From the NCBI RefSeq assembly GCF_014189455.1, contig NZ_CP050296.1:5080001-5144000 (forward strand): a stretch of DNA of 64,000 bases, written 5' to 3'. This DNA comes from Mesorhizobium huakuii. GTDB lineage: Bacteria; Pseudomonadota; Alphaproteobacteria; Rhizobiales; Rhizobiaceae. The position numbers and the translations under genes were made by a program. Below the pieces are notes generated by a model. That model saw only the letters and a list, made by a program, of their open reading frames with translations, was not told the origin of the DNA and did not search any database. Shown here piece after piece: positions 56,007 through 64,000 of this stretch. Every line of letters begins with the position of its first letter. Within the stretch, counting starts at the first letter, position 1.

Positions 56007-56681
56007 ATGAAGATTCTCGTCATAGAAGACGATCGGGAGGCTGCGGATTATCTGCAGAAAGCCTTCGCCGAGGCTGGTCATACCGCGCATGTCGCCGGTG
56101 ACGGCGAAACCGGTTTCGCGCTTGCCGACGCCGGCGACTATGACGTGATGGTCATCGACCGGATGATGCCGCGCCGCGACGGCTTGTCGGTCATTGCCGG
56201 CCTTCGCTCCCGCGGCAACACCACTCCGGTGCTGATCCTGTCGGCGCTGGGCGAGGTCGATGACCGGGTTACCGGGCTGCGCGCCGGCGGCGATGATTAT
56301 CTGACCAAGCCCTATGCGTTTTCCGAGCTTCTGGCCCGCGTCGAAGTGTTGAACCGCCGCGCCAGCGCCAAGGAGGCCGAAACCGTCTACCGGGTTGGCG
56401 ACCTTGAGCTCGACAGGCTGTCGCATTCGGTCCGCCGGGCGGCGCGCGAGATAACGCTGCAACCGCGCGAGTTCCGCCTGCTCGAATATCTGATGCGCCA
56501 CGCCGGCCAGGTGGTGACGCGCACCATGCTGCTCGAAAATGTCTGGGATTATCATTTCGATCCGCAGACCAATGTCATCGACGTCCACGTTTCGCGCTTG
56601 CGCGGCAAGATCGAAAAAGGCTTCGACAAGCCGATCCTGCATACGGTTCGCGGCGCTGGCTACATGCTGAAGGGCGGCTAG
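56007..56681 (+). CDS. OmpR-family response regulator
   Basis: 224 aa. The receiver domain has VIEDDRE, D51 in VIDRMMP, and S/K in LILSAL and LTKPYA; the winged-helix domain follows with LQPREFRLLEYLMRHAGQVVTR. Paired with the kinase starting nine bases after its stop. In rhizobia this pair sits between degP and glnE, suggesting an envelope-related signal, though targets are unknown. The start is ATG 56007. Confidence 0.9.
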   Translation: MKILVIEDDREAADYLQKAFAEAGHTAHVAGDGETGFALADAGDYDVMVIDRMMPRRDGLSVIAGLRSRGNTTPVLILSALGEVDDRVTGLRAGGDDYLTKPYAFSELLARVEVLNRRASAKEAETVYRVGDLELDRLSHSVRRAAREITLQPREFRLLEYLMRHAGQVVTRTMLLENVWDYHFDPQTNVIDVHVSRLRGKIEKGFDKPILHTVRGAGYMLKGG

Positions 56682-56689
56682 GCGACAGC

Positions 56690-58171
56690 ATGGCTCTTTC
56701 CGTGCCCGCCATCATGAAGACGACGGCAGCGCGGCTTTCGGCGCTCTACCTCTTGCTCTTCGCGCTCTGCGCCGTGCTGCTTGTCTTCTACATGACCTCG
56801 CTGTCGGCGCGCATGCTGACGGCGCAAACGCAGGAGACCATCAACGACGAAGTGCTCGGCCTCGCCCGCGCCTATCAGCGCGGTGGCCTGCCCGTGCTGG
56901 TGCGCGTGGTTGAAAACCGCTCCCGTCAGCCTGGTGCCAACCTCTATCTCATCGCCGATGCCAATGGCCAGATCCTGACCGGCAACGTGCAGAGCCTGGA
57001 ACCGGGGGTGATCGACACCGAGGGTTGGACGACCGAGCCGTTCTCCTACAAGCGCTTCGGCGAAGGCGAGCTTGACCGCCTGCGCAGCGGAACGTCCGAC
57101 CAGACGCCGTCTCCTGCAACTGGCGACAATGCGACACCGCCGGCCGAAGGCGAGAAAGGTCACAACGCCATTGCGCTGGTGCTGCGGCTGCCCAATCAGA
57201 TGATCATGCTGGTCGGCCGCGATCTTGGCGAACCCGAACGCTTTCGTGCCGTCATACGCCGTGCGCTGATGCTGGCGCTCGGCATGATGGGCCTCGGCGG
57301 GCTGCTGATCTGGTTCTTTGTCGGCCGCGCCGCGCTGAAGCGCATCGACAGCGTGTCGGAGGCCAGCCGCCGCATCATGGGCGGCGATCTCTCGGGCCGG
57401 CTGCCAGTCACCGGCGCCGGCGACGAGTTCGACCGGCTTTCGGAAAACCTCAATTCCATGCTGGCCAGGATCGCCACGCTCAACGAAGGCCTGAAGCAGG
57501 TTTCCGACAACATCGCGCATGATCTGAAGACACCGCTGACCCGGCTGCGCAACCGGGCCGAAGCGACACTTTCCGGCAAGCACAAACCGGCCGACTACCG
57601 TCAGACGCTCGAAGGCACCATCACCGAGTCCGACCAACTGATAAAGACCTTCAACGCAATCCTGATGATCTCTAGGCTGGAGGCCGGATATTCATCCGAG
57701 CACACCAACCGCGTCGATCTGGCGGCGGCCGTTCGTGATGTCGCCGAGCTCTACGAGCCGGTGGCGGAAGAGGCTGGCGTTTCGCTCGAAGCCGAAGTGA
57801 ATGGTGCTTTTCTCGTCGACGGAAACCGCGAGCTGATCGGCCAGGCGCTGTCCAACATCGTTGACAATGCGATCAAATATTCGACGGACTCCACGTCCAA
57901 GCCGGCGGTTCGTGTCACGCTCGAGCGGACACATGGCGAGATCAGGCTTTGTGTCGCCGACAACGGCCAGGGCATTCCGGACGATGCCGATCGCGCTCGG
58001 GCGACCGAACGTTTCGTGCGGCTGGAGAAGAGCCGTTCGCAGCCGGGTTCCGGCCTTGGCCTCAGCCTCGCCAAGGCGGTCATGACCTTCCACTATGGAC
58101 GGCTTGATCTCCTGCCTGGCAATCCGGGACTATCCGTGGTCATGAGTTTCCCTACACGGGAGGATCACTGA
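56690..58171 (+). CDS. Sensor histidine kinase, EnvZ/TctE-like
   Basis: 493 aa. Two membrane helices (about 18-38 and 190-212) flank a periplasmic sensor region; HAMP follows (RRIMGGDLSGRLPVTG), then the phospho-acceptor His in IAHDLKTPLTRLRNRAE (about 277) and ATPase boxes NIVDNAIKYS, DNGQGIPDD and GSGLGLSLAKA. A start at ATG 56714 is an alternative. Its stop shares bases with the glnE start (TGATG). Confidence 0.9.
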   Translation: MALSVPAIMKTTAARLSALYLLLFALCAVLLVFYMTSLSARMLTAQTQETINDEVLGLARAYQRGGLPVLVRVVENRSRQPGANLYLIADANGQILTGNVQSLEPGVIDTEGWTTEPFSYKRFGEGELDRLRSGTSDQTPSPATGDNATPPAEGEKGHNAIALVLRLPNQMIMLVGRDLGEPERFRAVIRRALMLALGMMGLGGLLIWFFVGRAALKRIDSVSEASRRIMGGDLSGRLPVTGAGDEFDRLSENLNSMLARIATLNEGLKQVSDNIAHDLKTPLTRLRNRAEATLSGKHKPADYRQTLEGTITESDQLIKTFNAILMISRLEAGYSSEHTNRVDLAAAVRDVAELYEPVAEEAGVSLEAEVNGAFLVDGNRELIGQALSNIVDNAIKYSTDSTSKPAVRVTLERTHGEIRLCVADNGQGIPDDADRARATERFVRLEKSRSQPGSGLGLSLAKAVMTFHYGRLDLLPGNPGLSVVMSFPTREDH

Positions 58172-61129
58172 TGGCTGCGGTTGCGAAACGGACGGTCCCG
58201 CATTGGCTGCTGAAGCCGGTGGTTGGGCTTGCCCCTCTCGACGAAGGCCGGGCGCGGCAGGCACTGGCCGAGATCGCCACGGTGGCACGCGAAGAAGGGT
58301 TGGCGCGGCTGGCCAAATTCCTGGCCGGCAAGGGGGAGGGCCAGGATTTCCTGGCCGCCGTCTTCGACCTTTCGCCGTTCTTGCGTGACACGGCGCGGCG
58401 CCGGCCGCGTATCCTGGATGCCCTTTTCGACCAGCCGGTCGAGGCGCGCCTGAAAGCGACTACCGCCGCGATCGAGCAGGCGCCATTGGCCGAGACGGTT
58501 TCCGAATCCAGCCTGATGATGGAGCTGCGCCAGTGCAAGGCCGAGGCGCATTTCCTGATCGCATTGGCTGACCTCGCCGGTGAGGCGGAAACGTCGCTGA
58601 CGGTACGGCGGTTGAGCGATCTTGCCGATGTCTGCACCCGTGCGGCCGTCGACTTCCTGCTGCGCGACGCGCATGGCCAGGGCAAGCTCAAACTGCCGGA
58701 TATCGACGATCCGTCACGGCAATCGGGCTGGATCCTGCTCGGCATGGGCAAGCTCGGCGCGCATGAGCTGAATTTCTCCTCCGACATCGATCTTGTCGTC
58801 TTCTTCGATCCGGAAGCGCCCGCCGTGGTCGACCCGCTCGACGCCACCGAGCTGTTTTCGCGGCTGACGCGACGGCTGGTGCGTATCCTGCAGGACCGCA
58901 CCGAGCACGGCTATGTCTTCCGCACCGATCTGCGGCTGCGCCCGGATCCCGGTTCGACCCCGCTGGCGATCCCGGTTGAAGCCGCGCTGCGTTACTACGA
59001 AGCGCGTGGCCAGAACTGGGAACGTGCGGCGATGATCAAGGCGCGCCCGGTGGCTGGCGACCTGGCCGCGGGTGCTGCCTTCCTCAAGGAGCTGCAGCCC
59101 TATATCTGGCGCAAATACATGGACTACGCGGCGATTGCCGACGTCCATTCGATCAAACGCCAGATCCACGCTCACAAGGGCCATGGCGAGATCGCCGTGA
59201 AGGGCCACAACGTCAAACTCGGCGCGGCGGCATCCGCGAGATCGAGTTCTTCGTCCAGACACAGCAGCTTATCGCCGGCGGCCGCTTTCCGGAACTGCGC
59301 GGCCGTGAAACCGTGCCGATGCTTGGCCAGCTCGCCGCCCGCGGCTGGATCACCGCCGATGCGCGTGACGCGCTTGCCCGCCAGTACTGGTTCCTGCGCC
59401 GTGTCGAGCACGCCGTCCAGATGGTGGCCGACGAGCAGACGCATACGCTGCCGGAAGACGATGAAGGGCTGGAACGCATCGCCCGCATGCTGGGTTTTGC
59501 CGATGCGGCTGCGTTTTCCCTGGCATTCCGCGCCTCGCTGCAGCAGGTCGAACGCCACTATGCGGCACTGTTCGAAACCGCTCCGGAGCTTTCGGCGGGC
59601 ATCGGCAATCTGGTCTTCACCGGCGATGTCGACGATCCCGACACGCTGCGGACTTTGCATGGCCTCGGCTTCCAACGGCCGAGCGACATCTGCCGCGTCA
59701 TTCGCGGCTGGCATTTCGGCCGCTATCGCGTCACCCGGTCGGCGGAGGCGCGCGAGCGGCTGACGGAATTGACGCCGGCGTTGCTGCGCTCTTTCGGCCA
59801 GACGCGCCGGGCGGACGAAGCCTTGATCCGCTTCGACGAGTTCCTTGCCGGCCTGCCCGCCGGCATCCAGCTGTTCTCGGTGCTGCAATCAAATCCGGCG
59901 CTGCTCAAGCTGATGGCGACGATCATGGGCGCCGCGCCCCGGCTGGCGGCGATCATCACGCGCCGGCCGCATGTCTTCGACGGCCTGCTCGACCCGGCCT
60001 TGCTGAGTGAACTGCCTGACCGCGCCTATCTCTCGGCACGGCTTTCGGCCTTCCTCGAAGGCGACAGGGCCTATGAGGAGGTGCTGGACCGGCTGCGCAT
60101 CTTTGCCTCGGAACAAAAATTCCTGATTGGTGTGCGGCTGCTTGCCGGTTCGATCGATCCGGCCCGTGCCGGCCGCGCCTTTTCCGATCTCGCCGATCTC
60201 ACTATCGAGGCGGCGCTGCAGGCGGTGACCGCCGAATTCGCGGCGCGCCATGGCACGATCGCCGGCGGCGTGGTTTCGCTGCTCGGCATGGGCAAGCTTG
60301 GCAGCCGCGAATTGACCGCGGGATCGGATGTCGATCTCATCCTGCTCTACGATCATGACGCGGATGCTGAGGACTCCGACGGCGACAAGCCGCTGGCGCC
60401 GTCACACTACTACACCCGCATGACGCAGCGGCTGATCTCGGCCGTGTCGGCGCCGACGGCGGAAGGGGTACTCTACGAACTCGACCTGCGGCTGCGGCCG
60501 TCCGGCAACAAGGGGCCGGTGGCCACCCACGTCGATGCCTTCAAGAAATACCAGCGCCAGGAGGCCTGGACCTGGGAACACATGGCGCTGTCGCGGGGGC
60601 GCGCCATTGGCGGCGACACCAGCCTGTGCGCCGAGGTCGAAGCGGAAGTTGCCGCTGTGCTTGGCCAGCCACGCGACGCGGCAAAGGTGAAGACCGAGGC
60701 CTCGGACATGCGCGCCATGATCGAGAAGGAAAAGCCGGCGCGTGACCTCTGGGACATCAAGCTGATCCCCGGCGGGCTGATCGATCTCGAATTCATCGCC
60801 CAGGTGGCTGTCATCACCGGGCAGGTCGAGGCCGGGCCGCGTGTCACCGGTACGGCAGAGATTCTGTCTCGGCTGACGCCTGGCTTCGCCGATGCCGGAG
60901 TCCGGCAGGAGTTTGGTGCCGCCTTCGCGCTCTATCTGGCGCTGACTCAGATGACGCGGCTCTGCCTCACTGGCCCGTTCGAGCGCGATGACGTTCCGCC
61001 GGGGCTTTCGGATCTGCTTCTGGCGGTCACCGACCTGCCGGATTTCGGTGTGCTGGAAGCACATCTCAAGGAGACGTCGCAAAGGTCAGGAAGGACTTCG
61101 ACCTTTTGCTTCGTGCCGGACGACCGTGA
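58171..61129 (+). pseudogene. glnE: Glutamine synthetase adenylyltransferase GlnE, two frameshifts
   Basis: A bifunctional enzyme that adds AMP to, and removes it from, glutamine synthetase in nitrogen control. Two nucleotidyltransferase domains are visible: GMGKLGAHELNFSSDIDLVVFFD and GMGKLGSRELTAGSDVDLILLYD. The frame breaks at 59223 (CTCGGCGCGGCGG lacks a C; family sequence would read LGRGGIREIEFF) and at 61081 (CAAAGG lacks an A; restored tail KVRKDFDLLLRAGRP then TGA at 61127-61129). With both bases restored it is 986 aa, normal for rhizobia. Two breaks in one core gene point strongly to sequence errors. Confidence 0.9.
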
Positions 61130-61179
61130 AATAGCTGGTCCGGCCGCATCGGGGGTGACGATGCAACAGGAGAAGACCC

Positions 61180-61656
61180 ATGAGAAAGTCAACCAAGCTT
61201 GCCCTAGCCTTCGCAGCACTCGCTGGCGCCGTCGGCACCACCGCCTATGCCGAAAACAATGCCAGCGCGAAAATGCGCGAGGACACGATGATGCGCCTCA
61301 ACAAGGCGATGAGCGATTCAGACGGCGCCATCACCTTCGACCAGTTCTCCGACGCCATGAACGCCCGACTGAAGAAGCTCGTTGCCGAGAATGGCGGCAA
61401 GCTGACCGTCGCCCAACTGGCCGATGCTCTGGAGAAGGCGCGTTTCGAGCGGATAGCTAGGCGCATCATCGCCCGCTACGACACCAAGGGCGACGGCACG
61501 CTGACGTCAGATGACATCACCGGTCGTGAGAAGAAGGTGTTCGCCATGCTCGACAAGAACAATGATGGCAAGATCGAGAAGAGCGAACTGCCGAAGGGTG
61601 GCCGCTTTGGCCATCATGGCCAATCGGATGAAGACGACGGCGACACCATGCAGTGA
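61180..61656 (+). CDS. Secreted EF-hand calcium-binding protein
   Basis: 158 aa. The signal peptide is MRKSTKLALAFAALAGAVGTTAYA. Two EF-hand loops are clear: DTKGDGTLTSDD (about 108-119) and DKNNDGKIEKSE (about 128-139); an earlier degenerate loop is DSDGAITFDQF. The C-terminus is His/Asp-rich. It probably binds calcium in the periplasm; its partner is unknown. It follows glnE by 50 bases and may share its transcript. Confidence 0.85.
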   Translation: MRKSTKLALAFAALAGAVGTTAYAENNASAKMREDTMMRLNKAMSDSDGAITFDQFSDAMNARLKKLVAENGGKLTVAQLADALEKARFERIARRIIARYDTKGDGTLTSDDITGREKKVFAMLDKNNDGKIEKSELPKGGRFGHHGQSDEDDGDTMQ

Positions 61657-61669
61657 AGTTTAGGAGGCA

Positions 61670-61694
61670 GGCTCCGGCAACATCGGCCGGAGCC
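61670..61694. terminator. Bidirectional hairpin between EF-hand gene and pleC
   Basis: GGCTCCGGC and GCCGGAGCC form a nine-base perfect stem with a seven-base loop between two convergent genes. Tails are not T-rich. Confidence 0.5.
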
Positions 61695-61701
61695 CGGCCG
61701 C

Positions 61702-63987
61702 TCAAGCGGCGGCCTTGACGGCCGGCGGCGCCTTTTTCACCGGAATGCGCACCGACACGATCGTGCCGACACCCTCCGTCGAACGGATCTTCAACGCACC
61801 GCCCTGGAGCTCGGCCAGCGAGCGGGAGATGGCAAGGCCAAGCCCGGACCCGGCATGGTTCTTGGAGAACTGGTTCTGCACCTGTTCGAAGGGCCGCCCG
61901 AGCTTGCCCAGCGCCGCTTTCGGTATGCCGCAGCCATTGTCCTCGATCGTCAGCACCAGCGCGCCGGACGTGTTGCGGGCGCGGACCGAAATATGGCCGC
62001 CCTGGCCGGTGAACTTCACCGCGTTGGACAGGAGGTTGATGACGATCTGCTTGATGGCCCGCCGGTCGGCGAACAAGGTCAGCGCATCGGCGATGCGTGT
62101 TTCCACGGTGATCGCCTTCTGCGCCGCCTGCAGCGAGACGACGCGCACCGTCTCGCTGATCAGCGGACCGAGGTCGATCTGTTCGCGGTCCAGCGAGAAC
62201 TGGCCGGCTTCGATCTTGGACATGTCGAGTATGTCGTTGATGACGCCGAGCAGATATTTGCCGCTGCTGTTGATATCGGTGGCGTACTCCTCGTAGCGCT
62301 CCGACCCCAGCGGGCCGAACAGCCCTTGTTCCATCAGTTCAGAGAAGCCGATGATGGCGTTCAGCGGCGTGCGCAATTCATGCGACATGTTGGCCAGGAA
62401 TTCGGATTTGGCCCGGTTCGCCGCTTCGGCGCGCTCGGTTTCCTTCATGTATTTGCGGTTGAGGTCAACCAACTCACTGGAGCGTTCCTCTTCGGAACGC
62501 CTGGCGAGGCTGAGATCATGGATCGTGGCCATCAGCCTGCGTTCGCTGTCGACCAGCTTTTCCTGATGCAGCTTGATCTGGGTGATGTCGGAGCCGACGG
62601 AGACGATGCCGCCATCCCGGGTCCGGAGTTCATTGACCTGCAGCCAGCGGCCGTCGGCCAGCTGCCGCTCGAAGGTGGCGCCGCCTTGCGGACCATTGGT
62701 ATTGGCAAGCCGGCGCTCGGAAGCAAAGGCCAGCATCCGTTCTTCCAGCGAAGCGCGCGTCACGCCCGGCATCACGTCGCGATCCGAGAGCCCGTTGTCC
62801 TGCTGGTATTTGGAGTTGCACATGATCAGGCGCTGCGCCGAATCCCACAGCACGAAGGATTCATTGATGTTCTCGATCGCGGTCCTCAGCCGCAGATCGG
62901 CCGCTTCCGAGCGCAGCGCCAGATGGCGCTGCTCGGTGACGTCGACGGCGATGCCGATCAGCTGGATCTCCGGCGCCTCCGGATCCATGACTTGTGCACG
63001 CGCGCGCATCCACACCCATTGGCCGTCGGCATGCCGCATCCGAAACACCTGGTCGATATGGTCGATCTCGCGGGCGACAATTCTGTTGGCGAGCTCGAAC
63101 AGGTCGCCGTCCTCGGGATGGATGATCTCGTCGACCTCGCCGAAGGACAGCATCGTCTCGCAGGGCTCGTAGCCCAGCATGTCGTACATCGAGCACGACC
63201 AATACATCTTGCCGCGCACCATGTCCCAGTCCCACAGGCCGCAGCGGCCGCGCACCAGCGCCATGTCGATGCGCTGATGCGCTTCGAGATAGATGCGGTC
63301 GGCGGCCTGCGCGCGTGCCGCTTGCCCGAAATAGGCGTAGAGGATGATGATCAGCACGCCGGCTGTCAGCACGAACAGGGTGACGTTGAGCGAGACGGTC
63401 TTGCGCCATGTGTCGAAGACCGCTTGCTGCGGCACCAGGGCCGCCGCCGCTCCCTTCCGATCCTTGGCCACGCTGACCGCCGCATACCAGTCCTGCCCGC
63501 CAATGCTGACCTCCATGACGCCGGCGCGGTCGCCGAACATGAACAGCGGCTGGCCGCCCTCGACGAGGCCGTCGAGCGAATGGCCTTGCCATGGCATCGA
63601 GCGCGGCGTCACCGCGGTGATCTTGAAGGCGTTGTCGGTGATGACGAGCACGTGGCTGCGGCCCATCGCGCCCTGGCGGCTGGTGGTCTCCAGCAGATCC
63701 TGGACGGCGCCGGGCACGGTGTCCGAGGTGGTGGCCAGCGAACTGGCCAGCTGACCCGCCGCCAGCGTCAGGATCGCCTTGGCATCGCGCTCGACGTCGT
63801 CGCGTTCGTTCATCAGTGACAGCACGCGCAGCGCCGCGATGACGAGCAGGAAGATGATGATGAGGGCCGGTATCGACCGGCGCAGCAGCGGCTCGGCGGC
63901 CAGAAGCCGCTTATAGGCCGGTTCGGCAATGAGCCGCGTATTCCCGGCAAGGCCGTCGCTGCGCGTCCCGCGACGCGCAAAAGCCAT
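61702..63987 (-). CDS. pleC: PleC-like PAS sensor histidine kinase/phosphatase
   Basis: 761 aa. Two membrane helices (about 38-58 and 200-222) flank a periplasmic sensor. PAS domains follow (about 245-350: CGLWDWDMVRGKMYWSCSMYDMLGYEP; about 370-475). The phospho-acceptor His is in SHELRTPLNAIIGFSELMEQGLFG (about 534); ATPase boxes are NLLSNAVKFTG, EDNGCGIP and GSGLGLAIS. In alphaproteobacteria PleC switches DivK and PleD phosphorylation at the poles. The location directly after glnE matches other rhizobia. The ATG at 63987 is 14 bases inside the window edge, so the promoter is not seen. Confidence 0.87.
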   Translation of the reverse strand: MAFARRGTRSDGLAGNTRLIAEPAYKRLLAAEPLLRRSIPALIIIFLLVIAALRVLSLMNERDDVERDAKAILTLAAGQLASSLATTSDTVPGAVQDLLETTSRQGAMGRSHVLVITDNAFKITAVTPRSMPWQGHSLDGLVEGGQPLFMFGDRAGVMEVSIGGQDWYAAVSVAKDRKGAAAALVPQQAVFDTWRKTVSLNVTLFVLTAGVLIIILYAYFGQAARAQAADRIYLEAHQRIDMALVRGRCGLWDWDMVRGKMYWSCSMYDMLGYEPCETMLSFGEVDEIIHPEDGDLFELANRIVAREIDHIDQVFRMRHADGQWVWMRARAQVMDPEAPEIQLIGIAVDVTEQRHLALRSEAADLRLRTAIENINESFVLWDSAQRLIMCNSKYQQDNGLSDRDVMPGVTRASLEERMLAFASERRLANTNGPQGGATFERQLADGRWLQVNELRTRDGGIVSVGSDITQIKLHQEKLVDSERRLMATIHDLSLARRSEEERSSELVDLNRKYMKETERAEAANRAKSEFLANMSHELRTPLNAIIGFSELMEQGLFGPLGSERYEEYATDINSSGKYLLGVINDILDMSKIEAGQFSLDREQIDLGPLISETVRVVSLQAAQKAITVETRIADALTLFADRRAIKQIVINLLSNAVKFTGQGGHISVRARNTSGALVLTIEDNGCGIPKAALGKLGRPFEQVQNQFSKNHAGSGLGLAISRSLAELQGGALKIRSTEGVGTIVSVRIPVKKAPPAVKAAA

Positions 63988-64000
63988 CCCACCGGGCGCG

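Noticed and set aside
59223..61083. Programmed ribosomal frameshifting in glnE
   Set aside because: Neither site has a slippery heptamer with an expected downstream structure, two separate shifts would be needed, and family members are single-frame. An indel error is simpler.
61855..63819. A 654-codon plus-strand frame opposite pleC
   Set aside because: Shadow of a long GC-rich gene; no family resemblance, and no independent start context.

Overview
The window looks like a chromosomal segment of a Rhizobiales alphaproteobacterium, most likely Mesorhizobium or a close relative. The clues are uniformly GC-rich codon use, a MucR-type regulator, and two runs of genes in an order familiar from rhizobia: feuN-feuP-feuQ, and ccmI-ccmE-ccmF-ccmH-degP-response regulator-kinase-glnE-pleC. 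I found no tRNA, rRNA, CRISPR array or prophage. The only mobile element seen is one complete IS256-family insertion sequence.

Layout. 1-10 kb holds a thiolase, a rhizobial-type L-asparaginase, a frameshifted Tat-exported right-handed repeat protein, a GreA/B-like factor, both subunits of methylmalonyl-CoA mutase, and a HerA-like ATPase. 9.9-18.8 kb is a catabolic island. A LacI regulator is divergent from a diiron hydroxylase gene cut by the IS element, followed by a sugar-type ABC transporter, a MocE-type Rieske ferredoxin, a hydroxypyruvate-isomerase-like TIM barrel and a PanB-like enzyme. 18.9-29.5 kb is housekeeping and stress: L,D-transpeptidase, haloacid dehalogenase, branched-chain aminotransferase, superoxide dismutase, two cytochromes c, a SET-domain protein, a LysE exporter coupled to oligopeptidase B, an SH3-like secreted protein, MucR, SufE and DUF5330. 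30-38 kb holds a DivJ-like kinase (frameshifted), a peptidoglycan-binding protein, DUF1491, DUF2336 (frameshifted), a DUF1214/DUF1254 pair and a class A penicillin-binding protein. 38-45.7 kb pairs a dimethylarginine-hydrolase-like enzyme and an M20 amidohydrolase with a divergent LysR regulator and a polyamine-type ABC importer. 46-64 kb is an orphan phage/GTA-type gene, then FeuNPQ, cytochrome c maturation, DegP, an OmpR/EnvZ-type pair, glnE (two frameshifts), an EF-hand protein and PleC.

How the parts work together. The catabolic island reads as uptake (ABC), oxygenase attack (hydroxylase plus ferredoxin, as in the MocD/MocE model of rhizopine breakdown), isomerisation and a PanB-fold carbon-carbon cleavage or transfer step. 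In this strain the oxygenase gene is broken by a recent IS insertion flanked by a perfect 9-bp target duplication. DivJ and PleC, the opposed kinase and phosphatase of DivK, both lie in the window.

Caution on sequence quality. Five single-base indels break four otherwise intact conserved genes (the Tat repeat protein, divJ, the DUF2336 gene, and glnE twice). Adding or removing one base at each restores full-length proteins. Base-level sequence errors are the simplest explanation, so these pseudogene calls should not be taken as biology without read support.
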